A stretch of DNA of 64,000 nt from an uncultured Jannaschia sp. (GTDB lineage: Bacteria > Pseudomonadota > Alphaproteobacteria > Rhodobacterales > Rhodobacteraceae), in assembly GCF_947503795.1 (NCBI RefSeq), contig NZ_CANNEZ010000001.1:549001-613000 (forward strand), read 5' to 3'. The notes under the pieces were generated by a model. That model worked only from the letters and a program-made list of their open reading frames with translations, was not told the origin of the DNA and did no database searches. This document shows, in pieces, positions 54,884-63,889 of this stretch (positions are counted from its first letter, which is position 1; the number at the start of each line of letters is the position of its first letter). Position numbers and translations under genes: made by a program.

Positions 54884-55987
54884 TCATTGGTGGCGCGCCG
54901 CTCGCGCCTCGACCATTTCGGCGATCCGACCGGCGGCGAAGGCGTCGAATGAAGAGTCGGGCTGACGCCGCGCGAAGGTCTCGGCGAAGGGGTCGGGGGC
55001 GACAGTCGCGCTTCCGGCCATCGTGGACAGGACGGCGTGGCCACAAAACGGCACGTAGACCTCGGAGTAGCCGCCCTCGTGGGCCATCACGAGCCGTCCG
55101 TCGCAAATGTCGCCTGCGAGTTCCATGACCTGCGCGGTCATCGCGGCGAAGGTCTCGGCGGTGGCCATCATCCGGCCCAGCGGGTCGAGCACGCAGGCAT
55201 CCAGCCCACAGGCCACGATGACGACGTCCGGCGCGTGGGCCCGGATCGCGGGCAGGACGAGCCGCTCCATTGCCTGGAGATAGGTGGCGTGGCCCGCGCC
55301 GGGCGGCAGGGGCACGTTGAGATTGGAGACGGCATCGGTGTCGAACTGCCCGGTGTCGAGCGGGTAGTTGTTCTCCTGGTGGATCGAGACGGTCAGGATA
55401 TCGGCGTCATTGGCGAAGATCGCCTCGGTGCCGTTGCCGTGATGCACGTCCCAGTCGAGCACCGCGACCCGGAGGCCGGGGCGGGTGGCACGGGCCCGTT
55501 CGATCGCCAGCGCAATATTGGCCAGCAGACAGAACCCGTTCGGCCGGTCCGGCAGGCAGTGATGCCCCGGCGGACGGCTGAGCGCGTAGGCGTTGGCAAG
55601 CTCGCCCGCGAGCACCGCGTCGAGCGCATCGCCCACCAGCCCCGCCGAAAGCCGCGCGATGTCGTAGCCGCCGGGACCGAATGGCGCGCGCATCCCGAGC
55701 TCGCCCCCGCCGGCCTTCGACGCCTCCTCGAAGGCATCGAGATACGCGGCCGGATGGACGCGCAGGAGGTCGGAGCGATCCATCGGAGGCGCGGTGCGCT
55801 CGGACATCTCGGCCATCAGCCCGGTGACACGCAGCAGATTGACGAGCCGACGCTTCGTTTCGGGGTCCTCGGGCAGGCCGCCGCCGCCGGCGATCGGCTG
55901 GACCAGCCCGCCCACCGGCGCCATCTGCGCGTAGTTGCCGCCGCCATGCCAGAGGCACCGCTCGTCGTGGAAGAATCCGGTCGTCAT
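54884..55987 (-). CDS. class II HDAC-like amidohydrolase
   Basis: 367 residues. The arginase-deacetylase fold shows [20 protein letters not shown], the zinc site [16 protein letters not shown] with [13 protein letters not shown], and [20 protein letters not shown]. It is closest to bacterial histone-deacetylase-like amidohydrolases and could remove acyl groups from polyamines or proteins. It starts [10 protein letters not shown]. It lies downstream of glyA and upstream of scoA on the same strand. Substrate unknown. Confidence 0.9.
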   Translation of the reverse strand: MTTGFFHDERCLWHGGGNYAQMAPVGGLVQPIAGGGGLPEDPETKRRLVNLLRVTGLMAEMSERTAPPMDRSDLLRVHPAAYLDAFEEASKAGGGELGMRAPFGPGGYDIARLSAGLVGDALDAVLAGELANAYALSRPPGHHCLPDRPNGFCLLANIALAIERARATRPGLRVAVLDWDVHHGNGTEAIFANDADILTVSIHQENNYPLDTGQFDTDAVSNLNVPLPPGAGHATYLQAMERLVLPAIRAHAPDVVIVACGLDACVLDPLGRMMATAETFAAMTAQVMELAGDICDGRLVMAHEGGYSEVYVPFCGHAVLSTMAGSATVAPDPFAETFARRQPDSSFDAFAAGRIAEMVEARAARHQ

Positions 55988-56012
55988 GGTGCCCAGCCTG
56001 CGCGCGGGGCAG

Positions 56013-56062
56013 CGAGATATTCAACGAATATCTCGCCCGAAAACTCTTCGCCGAAGAGTTTT
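56013..56062. repeat. two adjacent perfect hairpins between glyA and the HDAC-like gene
   Basis: First hairpin cgagatattc-aac-gaatatctcg (56013-56035, ten base pairs). Second hairpin aaaactcttcg-c-cgaagagtttt (56040-56062, eleven base pairs), beginning 11 bases after the glyA stop and running into CGGGC. The second may be the glyA terminator on the minus strand; the AT-rich sequence is unlike the surrounding DNA. Confidence 0.8.
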
Positions 56063-56072
56063 GCGCCCCGCG

Positions 56073-57368
56073 TCAGAGGTCCGGGTAGATCGGGAAGCGG
56101 TCGCAGAGCGCCTGGACGCGGGCCTTCACCGCATCCTCGACCGCGCCGTTCCCGTCCGCACCGTTCGCGGCCAGTCCGTCGACCACCTCGACGATGAAAT
56201 CGGCGATTTCGCGGAACTCGGGCTCGGCGAAGCCGCGCGTCGTACCCGCGGGCGTGCCCAGGCGGATGCCGCTCGTGACGGTGGGCTTCTCGTCGTCGAA
56301 GGGGATGCCGTTCTTGTTGCAGGTGATATGCGCGCGGCCCAGCGCGGCCTCGGTCGCGTTGCCCTTCACGCCCTTCGGCCTGAGATCGACCAGCATCAGA
56401 TGCGTGTCCGTACCACCGGTGACGATGTCGAGCCCGCCCTTCTGCAACTGGTCTGCCAGCGCCTTGGCATTGGCGATGACCTGCGCCTGGTAGTCCTTGA
56501 AGCCCGGACGCAGCGCTTCGCCGAAGGCGACGGCCTTGCCCGCGATGACATGCATCAGCGGCCCGCCCTGAATGCCGGGGAAGATCGCCGAATTGACCTT
56601 CTTCGCGATCGCCTCGTCATCGGTCAGGATCATGCCGCCACGCGGCCCCCGCAGGGTCTTGTGCGTCGTGGTGGTGGCGACGTGGGCGTGGGGGAAGGGC
56701 GACGGGTAATGGCCCGAGGCGACCAGCCCAGCGAAATGCGCCATGTCGACAAGGAGGATCGCGCCGACGCTGTCGGCGATCTCGCGCATGCGGGCGAAGT
56801 CGATGATCCGCGGGATGGCCGAGCCGCCGGCGATGATCATCTTCGGGTTATGCTCGGTCGCGAGGTCCTGCACCTGGTCGTAGTCGAGCAGCAGGTCCTG
56901 ACGGCGCACACCGTATTGCACCGCGTTGAACCACTTGCCCGACTGGTTCGGGCGCGCGCCGTGGGTCAGGTGACCGCCCGCGTCGAGCGACATGCCGAGG
57001 ATGGTGTCGCCGGGGGTCAGGAGCGCGGTGAAGACGCCCTGGTTGGCCTGGCTGCCGGAATTCGGCTGCACGTTGGCGAAGGCGCAGCCGAAAAGCTGCT
57101 TCGCGCGGTCGATGGCGAGGTCTTCGGCGATGTCCACGAACTGGCACCCGCCATAATACCGGCGGCCCGGATAGCCCTCGGCATACTTGTTGGTCATCAC
57201 GCCGCCCTGCGCTTCCATCACGGCGCGGCTGACGATGTTCTCGGAGGCGATCAGCTCGATCTCGTCGCGCTGGCGGCCGAGTTCGGAGACGGTGGCGGCG
57301 GCGATCTCGGGGTCGGTCTCGGACAGGCTCCGGGTGAAGAAGCCATCGTCGCGGAAGGGGGCGGTCAT
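56073..57368 (-). CDS. glyA: serine hydroxymethyltransferase
   Basis: 431 residues. It interconverts serine and glycine with tetrahydrofolate, supplying one-carbon units. The PLP lysine is in [20 protein letters not shown]. Conserved segments: [40 protein letters not shown], and [20 protein letters not shown]. The ATG at 57368 has a GGAGAG ribosome site; the frame is open upstream without family features. It diverges from the NAD kinase gene. Confidence 0.98.
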   Translation of the reverse strand: MTAPFRDDGFFTRSLSETDPEIAAATVSELGRQRDEIELIASENIVSRAVMEAQGGVMTNKYAEGYPGRRYYGGCQFVDIAEDLAIDRAKQLFGCAFANVQPNSGSQANQGVFTALLTPGDTILGMSLDAGGHLTHGARPNQSGKWFNAVQYGVRRQDLLLDYDQVQDLATEHNPKMIIAGGSAIPRIIDFARMREIADSVGAILLVDMAHFAGLVASGHYPSPFPHAHVATTTTHKTLRGPRGGMILTDDEAIAKKVNSAIFPGIQGGPLMHVIAGKAVAFGEALRPGFKDYQAQVIANAKALADQLQKGGLDIVTGGTDTHLMLVDLRPKGVKGNATEAALGRAHITCNKNGIPFDDEKPTVTSGIRLGTPAGTTRGFAEPEFREIADFIVEVVDGLAANGADGNGAVEDAVKARVQALCDRFPIYPDL

Positions 57369-57512
57369 CGGGACTCTCCTCGGACTGGATGGCGCCTCAT
57401 ACGCAAGACGGGCGCGGACGAAAAGCGGCCAAAGCGGCGCATCGGCCCCGCCGCGCGACGCTTGCGTTTCCGATCGGCACCCCGCAACCCTTGCCGGAAA
57501 CCGGGGGACCCC

Positions 57513-58283
57513 ATGCCGAACCGCGCCCGCGCCATCGCCTTCGTGGCCTCGGACACGCCCGAGGCGCAGGACGCGCTCGACCGTCTGACGGACCGCTACG
57601 GCCAGTGCGTGCCGGATGCTGCAGACGTGATCGTGGCCCTGGGCGGCGACGGCTTCATGCTGCAGACGCTGCACGCGACGATGCATCTGGACGCGCCGAC
57701 CTACGGCATGAACCGCGGCACCGTCGGGTTCCTGATGAACGAACACGCCGAGACCGGGCTGACGGCGCGGCTGCGCGATGCCGAGGAGGCGGTGACCAAC
57801 CCGCTGAAGATGATCGCCACGCGGGCGGGGGGCGAGGTGGTCGAGGCGCTGGCGATCAACGAGGTCTCGATGCTGCGCGCGGGGCCGCAGGCCGCCCGGC
57901 TGCGGATCAGCGTTGACGGCCGGGTGCGGATGGAGGAGCTGGTCTGCGACGGTGCGCTGGTCGCGACGCCGGCCGGGTCCACGGCCTACAACTACTCGGC
58001 GCATGGGCCGATCCTGCCGATCGGGTCGGACGTGCTGGCGCTGACGGCGATGTCCGCTTTCCGGCCCCGGCGCTGGCGCGGCGCGCTGCTGCCCCGGACG
58101 GCGGCCGTGACCTTCGACGTGCTCGACCCCGACAAGCGCCCGATGATGGCCGAGGCCGACAGCCGGTCGGTCCGCGACGTGGTGCGGGTCGAAGTGGCGA
58201 GCGAGCCGTCGGTCTGCCACCGCCTGCTCTTCGATCCGGGTCACGGGCTGGAGGAGCGGCTGCTGCGCGAACAGTTCACCTGA
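57513..58283 (+). CDS. nadK: NAD kinase
   Basis: 256 residues. It makes NADP from NAD and ATP or polyphosphate. Motifs are [20 protein letters not shown] (GGDG), [34 protein letters not shown] and [20 protein letters not shown]. The start [18 protein letters not shown] gives the normal alphaproteobacterial length. Confidence 0.96.
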   Translation: MPNRARAIAFVASDTPEAQDALDRLTDRYGQCVPDAADVIVALGGDGFMLQTLHATMHLDAPTYGMNRGTVGFLMNEHAETGLTARLRDAEEAVTNPLKMIATRAGGEVVEALAINEVSMLRAGPQAARLRISVDGRVRMEELVCDGALVATPAGSTAYNYSAHGPILPIGSDVLALTAMSAFRPRRWRGALLPRTAAVTFDVLDPDKRPMMAEADSRSVRDVVRVEVASEPSVCHRLLFDPGHGLEERLLREQFT

Positions 58284-58345
58284 GCGCCCGCGGCGGGCGC
58301 CGGGGCTCTGCCCCGGACCCCGAGGTATTTCGGGCCAGAGGATCC
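58284..58345. repeat. intergenic hairpin plus CCCCGAGGTATTT element
   Basis: After nadK there are two GC hairpins (gcgcccgc/gcgggcgc and ggggc-tct-gcccc), then GGACCCCGAGGTATTTCGGG. It is related to the element after ruvB at 10818-10872. Confidence 0.55.
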
Positions 58346-58413
58346 GGGCGGGAGACGGCGCTTGCGAGGGGCAGGGCGGTTTCCTAGAAGCCAACGACCC
58401 TCCGGAGACGTAT

Positions 58414-60129
58414 ATGCCCCGCACCCTGATCACCTCCGCCATTCCGTATATCAACGGGATCAAGCATCTCGGGAACCTGATCGGCTCGCAGCTTCCGGCC
58501 GATCTCTACGCGCGCTACGCGCGGGCGCGCGGGCATGAGGTGATGTTCATCTGCGCGACCGACGAGCACGGGACCCCCGCCGAGCTGGCCGCGGCCAAGG
58601 CCGGCAAGCCGGTCGCCGAATACTGCGCCGAGATGTGGCAGGTTCAGAAGGACCTGGCAGACGGGTTCCGCCTGTCCTTCGATCATTTCGGGCGGTCCTC
58701 CAGTCCCCAGAACCACCGCTTGACGCAGCATTTCGCAGGTCGCCTCGATGATGCCGGGCTGATCGAGGAGCGGTCGTCGCGCCAGGTCTATTCCAACGCC
58801 GACGGGCGGTTCCTGCCCGACCGCTATGTCGAGGGGACCTGCCCGAACTGCGGCTACGACCGCGCGCGGGGGGACCAGTGCGAGAACTGCACCAAGCAGC
58901 TCGACCCCACCGACCTGATCGAGCCGCGCTCGGCCATCTCGGGCTCGACCGATCTCGAGGTGCGGGAGACCAAGCACCTGTTCCTGCTGCAATCGAAGCT
59001 GCGCGACCGGCTGGACGCCTGGATCGACGGACAGGTGGGCTGGCCCGTGCTGACCACGTCCATCGCGAAGAAATGGCTGCATGACGGCGACGGCCTGCAG
59101 GATCGGGGGATCACCCGCGATCTCGACTGGGGTGTGCCGGTGGCCAGGGGCGACGCGCCTTGGCCGGGCATGGAGGGCAAGGTCTTCTACGTCTGGTTCG
59201 ACGCGCCCATCGAGTACATCGCGGCGACGAACGAATGGGCCGATGCGGAGGGGCGCGACGATGCGGACTGGCGCCGCTGGTGGCGCACCGACGAGGGCGC
59301 GGACGACGTGCGCTACGTCCAGTTCATGGGCAAGGACAACGTGCCCTTCCACACGCTGAGCTTCCCGGCCACGCTGCTGGGATCGGGCGAGCCGTGGAAG
59401 ACGGTCGATTACCTGAAGTCCTTCAATTACCTCAATTACGACGGCGGGCAGTTCTCGACGAGCCAGGGCCGGGGCGTCTTCATGGACCAGGCGCTGGCCA
59501 TCCTGCCGCCGGATTACTGGCGCTGGTGGCTGCTGTCCCACGTCCCGGAGAACAACGACACTGAGTTCACGTGGGAGGCGTTCCAGACCGACGTGAACAA
59601 GGATCTCGCGGATGTGCTCGGTAATTTCGTCAGCCGGATCACCAAGTTCTGCCGTTCGAAGTTCGGCGAGGCGGTCCCGGAGGGCGGGACCCCAGGCGAG
59701 GCGGAGCAGGCGCTGGTCGCGCGGCTGGCCGAGGGGCTCGCGCGCTACGAGGGCCACATGGACGGGATCGAGATCCGCAAGGCCGCGACCGAGCTGCGGG
59801 CGCTCTGGGTCGCGGGCAACGAGTATTTGCAGGAGGCCGCGCCCTGGGCCACGTTCAAGACCGACCCCGAGCGGGCCGCGATGCAGGTCCGGACGGCGCT
59901 GAACCTGATCCCGCTCTACGCCAACCTGTCGGCGCCCTTCATCCCCGACGCGGCGGGCGCGATGCTCGACGCGATGGGCGCGGCGCCAGGCTGGCCGGAG
60001 GATGTCGCGACGGCCATGGGCGCGCTGCCGCCGGGCCACGGGTTCACCGTGCCGGACGTGCTTTTCGCGAAGATCACCGACGAGCAGCGCGAAGACTGGG
60101 CCGAGCGCTTCGCCGGAACCCGAACCTGA
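58414..60129 (+). CDS. metG: methionyl-tRNA synthetase
   Basis: 571 residues. Class I synthetase signatures: the HIGH-like [10 protein letters not shown] near 17-26, the zinc-binding [17 protein letters not shown], and [15 protein letters not shown] in the KMSKS position. The C-terminal anticodon domain is present. No appended C-terminal tRNA-binding domain is seen. The stop overlaps the ATG of the VOC gene by one base. Confidence 0.97.
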   Translation: MPRTLITSAIPYINGIKHLGNLIGSQLPADLYARYARARGHEVMFICATDEHGTPAELAAAKAGKPVAEYCAEMWQVQKDLADGFRLSFDHFGRSSSPQNHRLTQHFAGRLDDAGLIEERSSRQVYSNADGRFLPDRYVEGTCPNCGYDRARGDQCENCTKQLDPTDLIEPRSAISGSTDLEVRETKHLFLLQSKLRDRLDAWIDGQVGWPVLTTSIAKKWLHDGDGLQDRGITRDLDWGVPVARGDAPWPGMEGKVFYVWFDAPIEYIAATNEWADAEGRDDADWRRWWRTDEGADDVRYVQFMGKDNVPFHTLSFPATLLGSGEPWKTVDYLKSFNYLNYDGGQFSTSQGRGVFMDQALAILPPDYWRWWLLSHVPENNDTEFTWEAFQTDVNKDLADVLGNFVSRITKFCRSKFGEAVPEGGTPGEAEQALVARLAEGLARYEGHMDGIEIRKAATELRALWVAGNEYLQEAAPWATFKTDPERAAMQVRTALNLIPLYANLSAPFIPDAAGAMLDAMGAAPGWPEDVATAMGALPPGHGFTVPDVLFAKITDEQREDWAERFAGTRT

Positions 60130-60497
60130 TGCGGCTGGGCGCGGTCGCGCTGATCGTGCCGGATTACGATCCCGCGATCGCGTTCTTCACGGCCATCGGT
60201 TTCGCGCTGACCGCCGACGAGGATCAGGGCCGCAAGCGCTGGGTCACCATGCGGGCCGGCGACGTCGAGATCGTCCTAGCCCGCGCGGACGGCGCGCGTC
60301 AGGTCGCGGCCATCGGCGATCAGTTCGCGGGCCGGGTGGGACTGTTCCTCCGGACCGCCGACTTCGCCCTCGACGCCGCCCGGATCGAGGCGGCCGGCGG
60401 CAGTTTCGAAGAGGCGCCGCGTCGCGAATCATACGGCACTGTCGCGGTCTGGCGCGATCCATGGGGGAACCGCTGGGACCTGATCCAGCCGAAATAG
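60129..60497 (+). CDS. VOC (glyoxalase-like) superfamily protein
   Basis: 122 residues with paired beta-alpha-beta-beta-beta modules: GAVALIVPDYDPAIAFFTAI, GFALTADEDQGRKRWVTMRA, and GTVAVWRDPWGNRWDLIQPK at the end. A metal-binding Glu or His set cannot be assigned with certainty. It may be a dioxygenase, lyase or resistance protein. Its one-base overlap with metG shows cotranslation. Confidence 0.85.
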   Translation: MRLGAVALIVPDYDPAIAFFTAIGFALTADEDQGRKRWVTMRAGDVEIVLARADGARQVAAIGDQFAGRVGLFLRTADFALDAARIEAAGGSFEEAPRRESYGTVAVWRDPWGNRWDLIQPK

Positions 60498-60504
60498 GCG
60501 GCCC

Positions 60505-60519
60505 TTAACCATTTCTTAA
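60505..60519. promoter_or_regulatory. CtrA-type site TTAA-N7-TTAA
   Basis: TTAACCATTTCTTAA has the exact TTAA-N7-TTAA spacing of the alphaproteobacterial cell-cycle regulator CtrA, 121 bases upstream of the RTX gene start. TTAA is rare in this GC-rich window, and a downstream AT-rich stretch may form the promoter. Confidence 0.6.
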
Positions 60520-60640
60520 GAAACGATCAGAGCGGCCCGTTCGCATTGTCCCTGCAAACCTCAATTATATCCCGAAAGACTTGCAATCATGGCAAAATTT
60601 GGATGGAGGTAAGGCGAATCTGTGTTTGGGGGAATCGGTC

Positions 60641-62200
60641 ATGGGTATCTTCGCGGCTCTCGCGATCCTGCTGTTTGGCGGGCTGGTCATCGGGCTCGAT
60701 GACGACGACGACAACACGGCCGCGCCGCCTGCCGGCCCCGGCGAAGGTGGCGAGGGCGGTGGCGAGGGGCCGCCGCCGGTCATCGATCCCGGTGCGCTCG
60801 ACGCGATCCTCGGGGACGCGGAGGCCAACACGCTCGACGGCACGCCGAATGGCGACTTCATCCGCGGCTTCGCAGGCAACGATGTCCTGAACGGCGTCGG
60901 CGGGAACGATTTCCTCAAGGGCGATCTCGGAGCCGACAGCCTCAATGGCGGGCTCGGCGACGACACGCTCGACGGCGGCTTCGGCGCGGATCGGCTGGCC
61001 GGTGGGAACGGCGACGACGATCTCGACGGGGGCGTCCAGAACGATTTCCTCAACGGCCAGCGCGGCGCGGACGAGCTTGTCGGCGGCGAGGGTGCGGACA
61101 CCTTGCTCGGCGGGATCGGCAACGACAGCCTCAACGGGATCGAAGTGCCCGACGGCAATGGCGCCTATGCCAACCGCGAGGGCGGCGGCGACAGCCTCGA
61201 CGGTGGATCGGGCGACGACGACATCCTGTTCGGCGATTTCGACACCGTCACCGGGGGCACTGGCGCGGACGCGTTCCGCACGGGCGATTATGTCGAGGCC
61301 GACCGCACCGGGACGATCACCGATTTCGATCCCGCGGCCGATACGCTGGAGCTGAGCTATGCGCCGCTCGGCGCGGGCGAGACGATCCCGACCGTGACGA
61401 CGACCGAGGTCGACGGCAATACCATCGTGGCGCTGGGCGGCGAGGCGATCGTGACGCTCCAGGGTGTGACCGGCTTCGACGGCTCGACCGTTTCCGTGGT
61501 CGAAGGTCCCGCCGTGGCGCCCGAGACCGGAGGGCCGCTGCCGCCGCCCGTCGTCAACCCGCAGACACTCGGCACCGCCGGGGACGACGCGATCAAGGGC
61601 GATACCGGCGACAACGACATCTTCGGGCTGGAGGGCAACGACCGCCTGACCGGCCGGGCCGGGGACGACACCCTGACCGGTGGAACCGGGGCGGACACGC
61701 TGGTCGGGGGCGTCGGCGACGACGTGATGATCGGCTTCGAGAATGTGGGCCCCGACGACGACGCCGAGAATGCCAACCTCTACGACCTGGATCTGAACGA
61801 GACGGGCGACGACGTGGGCGACCGGATGGTCGGCTTCGCGGGCGACGACATCTTCGTGATGGGCGACGCCGACCTCGCGGCGGGCGGGCCCGGCGCAGAT
61901 ATCTTCGCGGCGGGTGACTGGATCGAGACCGAGAACGCCACCACGGTGACCGATTTCGAGGCGGGCACGGACCTGATCAAGCTCTTCCATGAAGGCGGCA
62001 CCGCGCCCGCCGTGACGGCCAATGTGGTCGGCGCGGACGTGCAGGTGAGCTTCGGCGATCAGGTGGTCATGACCGTTCTCGGCACGACCGACACGGCCGC
62101 GGTGCTGGCCGCGATCGAGGTGATCGACGGGACCTCGGCGGCGGCCATGCCGACCGCCACGGCCTTTGCGCCGCCAGCGCCGGTCCTGCCGCTCCCCTGA
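60641..62200 (+). CDS. RTX-type calcium-binding repeat protein
   Basis: 519 residues. A hydrophobic N-terminus (MGIFAALAILLFGGLVIGLD) is followed by a run of aspartates and two blocks of RTX nonapeptides (GGLGDDTLDGGFGADRLAGG, later GRAGDDTLTGGTGADTLVGG) separated by beta-rich regions (about 225-300 and 430-500). Such repeats bind calcium in parallel beta-rolls. A membrane anchor at the N-terminus is unusual for type I secreted RTX proteins. The ATG used follows GGGGGAA; 20 further in-frame residues upstream lack a ribosome site. No export genes are adjacent. Confidence 0.85.
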   Translation: MGIFAALAILLFGGLVIGLDDDDDNTAAPPAGPGEGGEGGGEGPPPVIDPGALDAILGDAEANTLDGTPNGDFIRGFAGNDVLNGVGGNDFLKGDLGADSLNGGLGDDTLDGGFGADRLAGGNGDDDLDGGVQNDFLNGQRGADELVGGEGADTLLGGIGNDSLNGIEVPDGNGAYANREGGGDSLDGGSGDDDILFGDFDTVTGGTGADAFRTGDYVEADRTGTITDFDPAADTLELSYAPLGAGETIPTVTTTEVDGNTIVALGGEAIVTLQGVTGFDGSTVSVVEGPAVAPETGGPLPPPVVNPQTLGTAGDDAIKGDTGDNDIFGLEGNDRLTGRAGDDTLTGGTGADTLVGGVGDDVMIGFENVGPDDDAENANLYDLDLNETGDDVGDRMVGFAGDDIFVMGDADLAAGGPGADIFAAGDWIETENATTVTDFEAGTDLIKLFHEGGTAPAVTANVVGADVQVSFGDQVVMTVLGTTDTAAVLAAIEVIDGTSAAAMPTATAFAPPAPVLPLP

Positions 62201-62225
62201 CGGCCCGATCTCTGCTGCGCAGTCC

Positions 62226-62253
62226 ACGCCCCCGGCCCATATGCCGGGGGCGT
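62226..62253 (+). terminator. hairpin after the RTX gene
   Basis: A perfect eleven-base-pair stem acgcccccggc/gccgggggcgt with loop ccatat, 26 bases after the stop. No T-run follows, so it is a stem-only terminator candidate. Confidence 0.6.
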
Positions 62254-62318
62254 CGTGCGTTCGGGAACCGTCTGTCGCGCGGAACGTTACCGGAACATCC
62301 ACATCCGAGGAGGATCCG

Positions 62319-62540
62319 ATGACGCAGATGACCGACACCCCGAAGCAGGACGCGCCCGGCAACGCGGACAAGGATCCCGACGATTGGGTCACCGGCGACG
62401 AGGCGATGACCGGCGCGCAGGCCAGCTATCTCAAGACGCTGTCGGAAGAGGCGGGCGAGCCGTTCGATCCGGGTCTCAGCAAGGCCGATGCGTCCAAGCG
62501 GATCGACGCGCTGCAGGCCGAGACGGGGCGCGGCGCCTGA
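62319..62540 (+). CDS. DUF3072 small protein
   Basis: 73 residues: a charged, disordered start (QMTDTPKQDAPGNADKDPDD) then WVTGDEAMTGAQASYLKTLS, EEAGEPFDPGLSKADASKRI and a C-terminal helix. This matches the DUF3072 pattern, in which the Leu/Lys helix may form a small DNA- or RNA-associated fold. A GAGGAGG ribosome site lies seven bases before the ATG. Function unknown. It precedes the hsp20 heat-shock unit. Confidence 0.85.
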   Translation: MTQMTDTPKQDAPGNADKDPDDWVTGDEAMTGAQASYLKTLSEEAGEPFDPGLSKADASKRIDALQAETGRGA

Positions 62541-62616
62541 CAGCCGGCCCGCGTAGCGGGGTCGGTGGGCGATGTCCTGCCGACCCGTCCGCCACCGGTC
62601 CGCGGGGGCAGCGACG

Positions 62617-62648
62617 CCCCTTGAACGCGCGCCTTCCGGTTCCCAGAT
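62617..62648 (+). promoter_or_regulatory. sigma-32-like heat-shock promoter of hsp20
   Basis: CCCCTTGAA (62617-62625), a 16-base spacer, then CCCAGAT (62642-62648). The -35 box matches the heat-shock sigma consensus (CTTGAA), and the -10 box partly matches CCCATNT. It lies about 95 bases upstream of the hsp20 start. Confidence 0.55.
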
Positions 62649-62717
62649 CAGTCGCGTCGGAGGCCGGTTCCGGGTCCGACGTCGAACGCCCCGTCCGCGC
62701 ATCGGAGGGGCACAACC

Positions 62718-62741
62718 TGTATCGCTTCACGTGAGGATGCA
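62718..62741 (+). promoter_or_regulatory. ROSE-type RNA thermometer hairpin on the hsp20 ribosome site
   Basis: The RNA folds as UGUAUC-(G bulge)-CUU, loop CACGU, GAGGAUGCA. It contains UCGCU opposite AGGA, the conserved UYGCU/AGGA arrangement with a bulged G that defines ROSE thermometers. It hides the Shine-Dalgarno sequence GAGGA (62733-62737), five bases before the ATG at 62743. Several A-U and G-U pairs make it weak enough to melt on heating. Confidence 0.7.
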
Positions 62742-62742
62742 C

Positions 62743-63210
62743 ATGCGTACCTATGATTTCACCCCGCTCTACCGTGCCAGCGTCGGTTTCGACCGCATGG
62801 CCAATCTCGTCGACCGCGCCATGACGGCGGATACGGCGACGACCTATCCCCCCTACAATATCGAGAAGCTGGGCGACGACGCCTACCGCATCTCCATCGC
62901 CGTCGCGGGCTTCACCGCCGACGATCTGAACATCGAGGCGCGGGAAAACGCGCTGACGATCACCGCCAAGAAGGCGGGCGAGACCGATGGCCGCACCTAC
63001 CTGCATCGCGGCATCGCGACGCGCGCCTTCGAGAAGACCTTCCAGCTGGCCGATCATGTCCATGTGACCGGCGCCAGCCATGCCGACGGCATGCTGCATG
63101 TCGAGCTGGAGCGTCAGGTGCCCGAGGCGCTCAAGCCGCGCCGCATCGAGATCGCGCCCGGAGCCAAGTCCGACGCGATCGAAGGGACGTCCGAGACCGT
63201 CGAGGTGTAA
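62743..63210 (+). CDS. small heat-shock protein Hsp20
   Basis: 155 residues. The alpha-crystallin domain (about 38-130) has YNIEKLGDDAYRISIAVAGF, NALTITAKKAGETDGRTYLH and the closing ADGMLHVELERQVPEA. An IXI-like end (RRIEIAP) follows, then an acidic tail. It is an ATP-independent holdase, IbpA-like. The ATG at 62743 was chosen because GAGGA lies five bases away; the ATG at 62737 would leave no spacer. Heat control is suggested by its leader. Confidence 0.95.
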   Translation: MRTYDFTPLYRASVGFDRMANLVDRAMTADTATTYPPYNIEKLGDDAYRISIAVAGFTADDLNIEARENALTITAKKAGETDGRTYLHRGIATRAFEKTFQLADHVHVTGASHADGMLHVELERQVPEALKPRRIEIAPGAKSDAIEGTSETVEV

Positions 63211-63246
63211 TCCTTCCCCGAGACTGTGCCTTGAGGTTACGGACCG

Positions 63247-63279
63247 GCGCGCGCCCCCAGACGGGGGCGCGCGCTTTTT
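63247..63279 (+). terminator. rho-independent terminator of hsp20
   Basis: A perfect 12-base-pair stem (63247-63258 with 63263-63274, gcgcgcgccccc/gggggcgcgcgc) runs into TTTTT, 37 bases after the hsp20 stop. Confidence 0.93.
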
Positions 63280-63286
63280 CATGGGA

Positions 63287-63772
63287 TCAGGTGCGGCGGA
63301 GCATCTGCATCACGGCGACCATGACGATCCCGTAGACGACGTGCCCGACCAGCGCGACCCAGGTGATCCCCGTAAAGTTCAGGAAGAACGGCAGGCCCGC
63401 GATCGCGGTGATGCCGCCGATGGCGAAGACCCAGAGGCCGAAGCCGTAGATCGCCGACGGGACGAACCAGTGCATGTCGCCCACGATCCGCGTCCAGACC
63501 GGCTTGAAGATGAACAGCCATCCGATCGGGTAGCCGATCAGGCCGACGAGATAGAAATGCACGAAATAGCCCGCGAAGTCGCCATTGGGCAGGCCGAACG
63601 TGCCCAGGAGACTCTTGGCCAGGCCATGCGGCGACAGGTTCGCAAAGCCGAGCCCCGGACTGATGAGCTGCCCCCAGAGATCGAAGGCGCAGGTTGCGAC
63701 GAACCCGGATATGAACATCAGCCCGAGGGTCTGCGCGTTCAGCCCCGGCCGGGCAGGTGTGGTGTCGGTCAT
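63287..63772 (-). CDS. small polytopic membrane protein, unknown function
   Basis: 161 residues from MTDTTPARPGLNAQTLGLMF. About four membrane segments: LMFISGFVATCAFDLWG, YFVHFYLVGLIGYPIGWLFI, PSAIYGFGLWVFAIGGITAI and FLNFTGITWVALVGHVVYGI. The topology resembles small YagU/DUF1440-type proteins, but this is a guess. A CGGAGC site precedes the ATG. It converges with hsp20. Confidence 0.75.
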   Translation of the reverse strand: MTDTTPARPGLNAQTLGLMFISGFVATCAFDLWGQLISPGLGFANLSPHGLAKSLLGTFGLPNGDFAGYFVHFYLVGLIGYPIGWLFIFKPVWTRIVGDMHWFVPSAIYGFGLWVFAIGGITAIAGLPFFLNFTGITWVALVGHVVYGIVMVAVMQMLRRT

Positions 63773-63889
63773 GTCGTGCTCCGTGTGTTGCTGCGATCCG
63801 GGTGTGACACGTTGTCCCGCCGCGTGGCGACACACGTTCACCCCACGCGGCCTCACGAGATCGGGGGCAAATGTTTCAGTCGTTCGGCG

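Noticed and set aside
55935-57512. Long upstream extension of the NAD kinase frame
   Set aside because: It runs antisense through glyA; the family start is at 57513.
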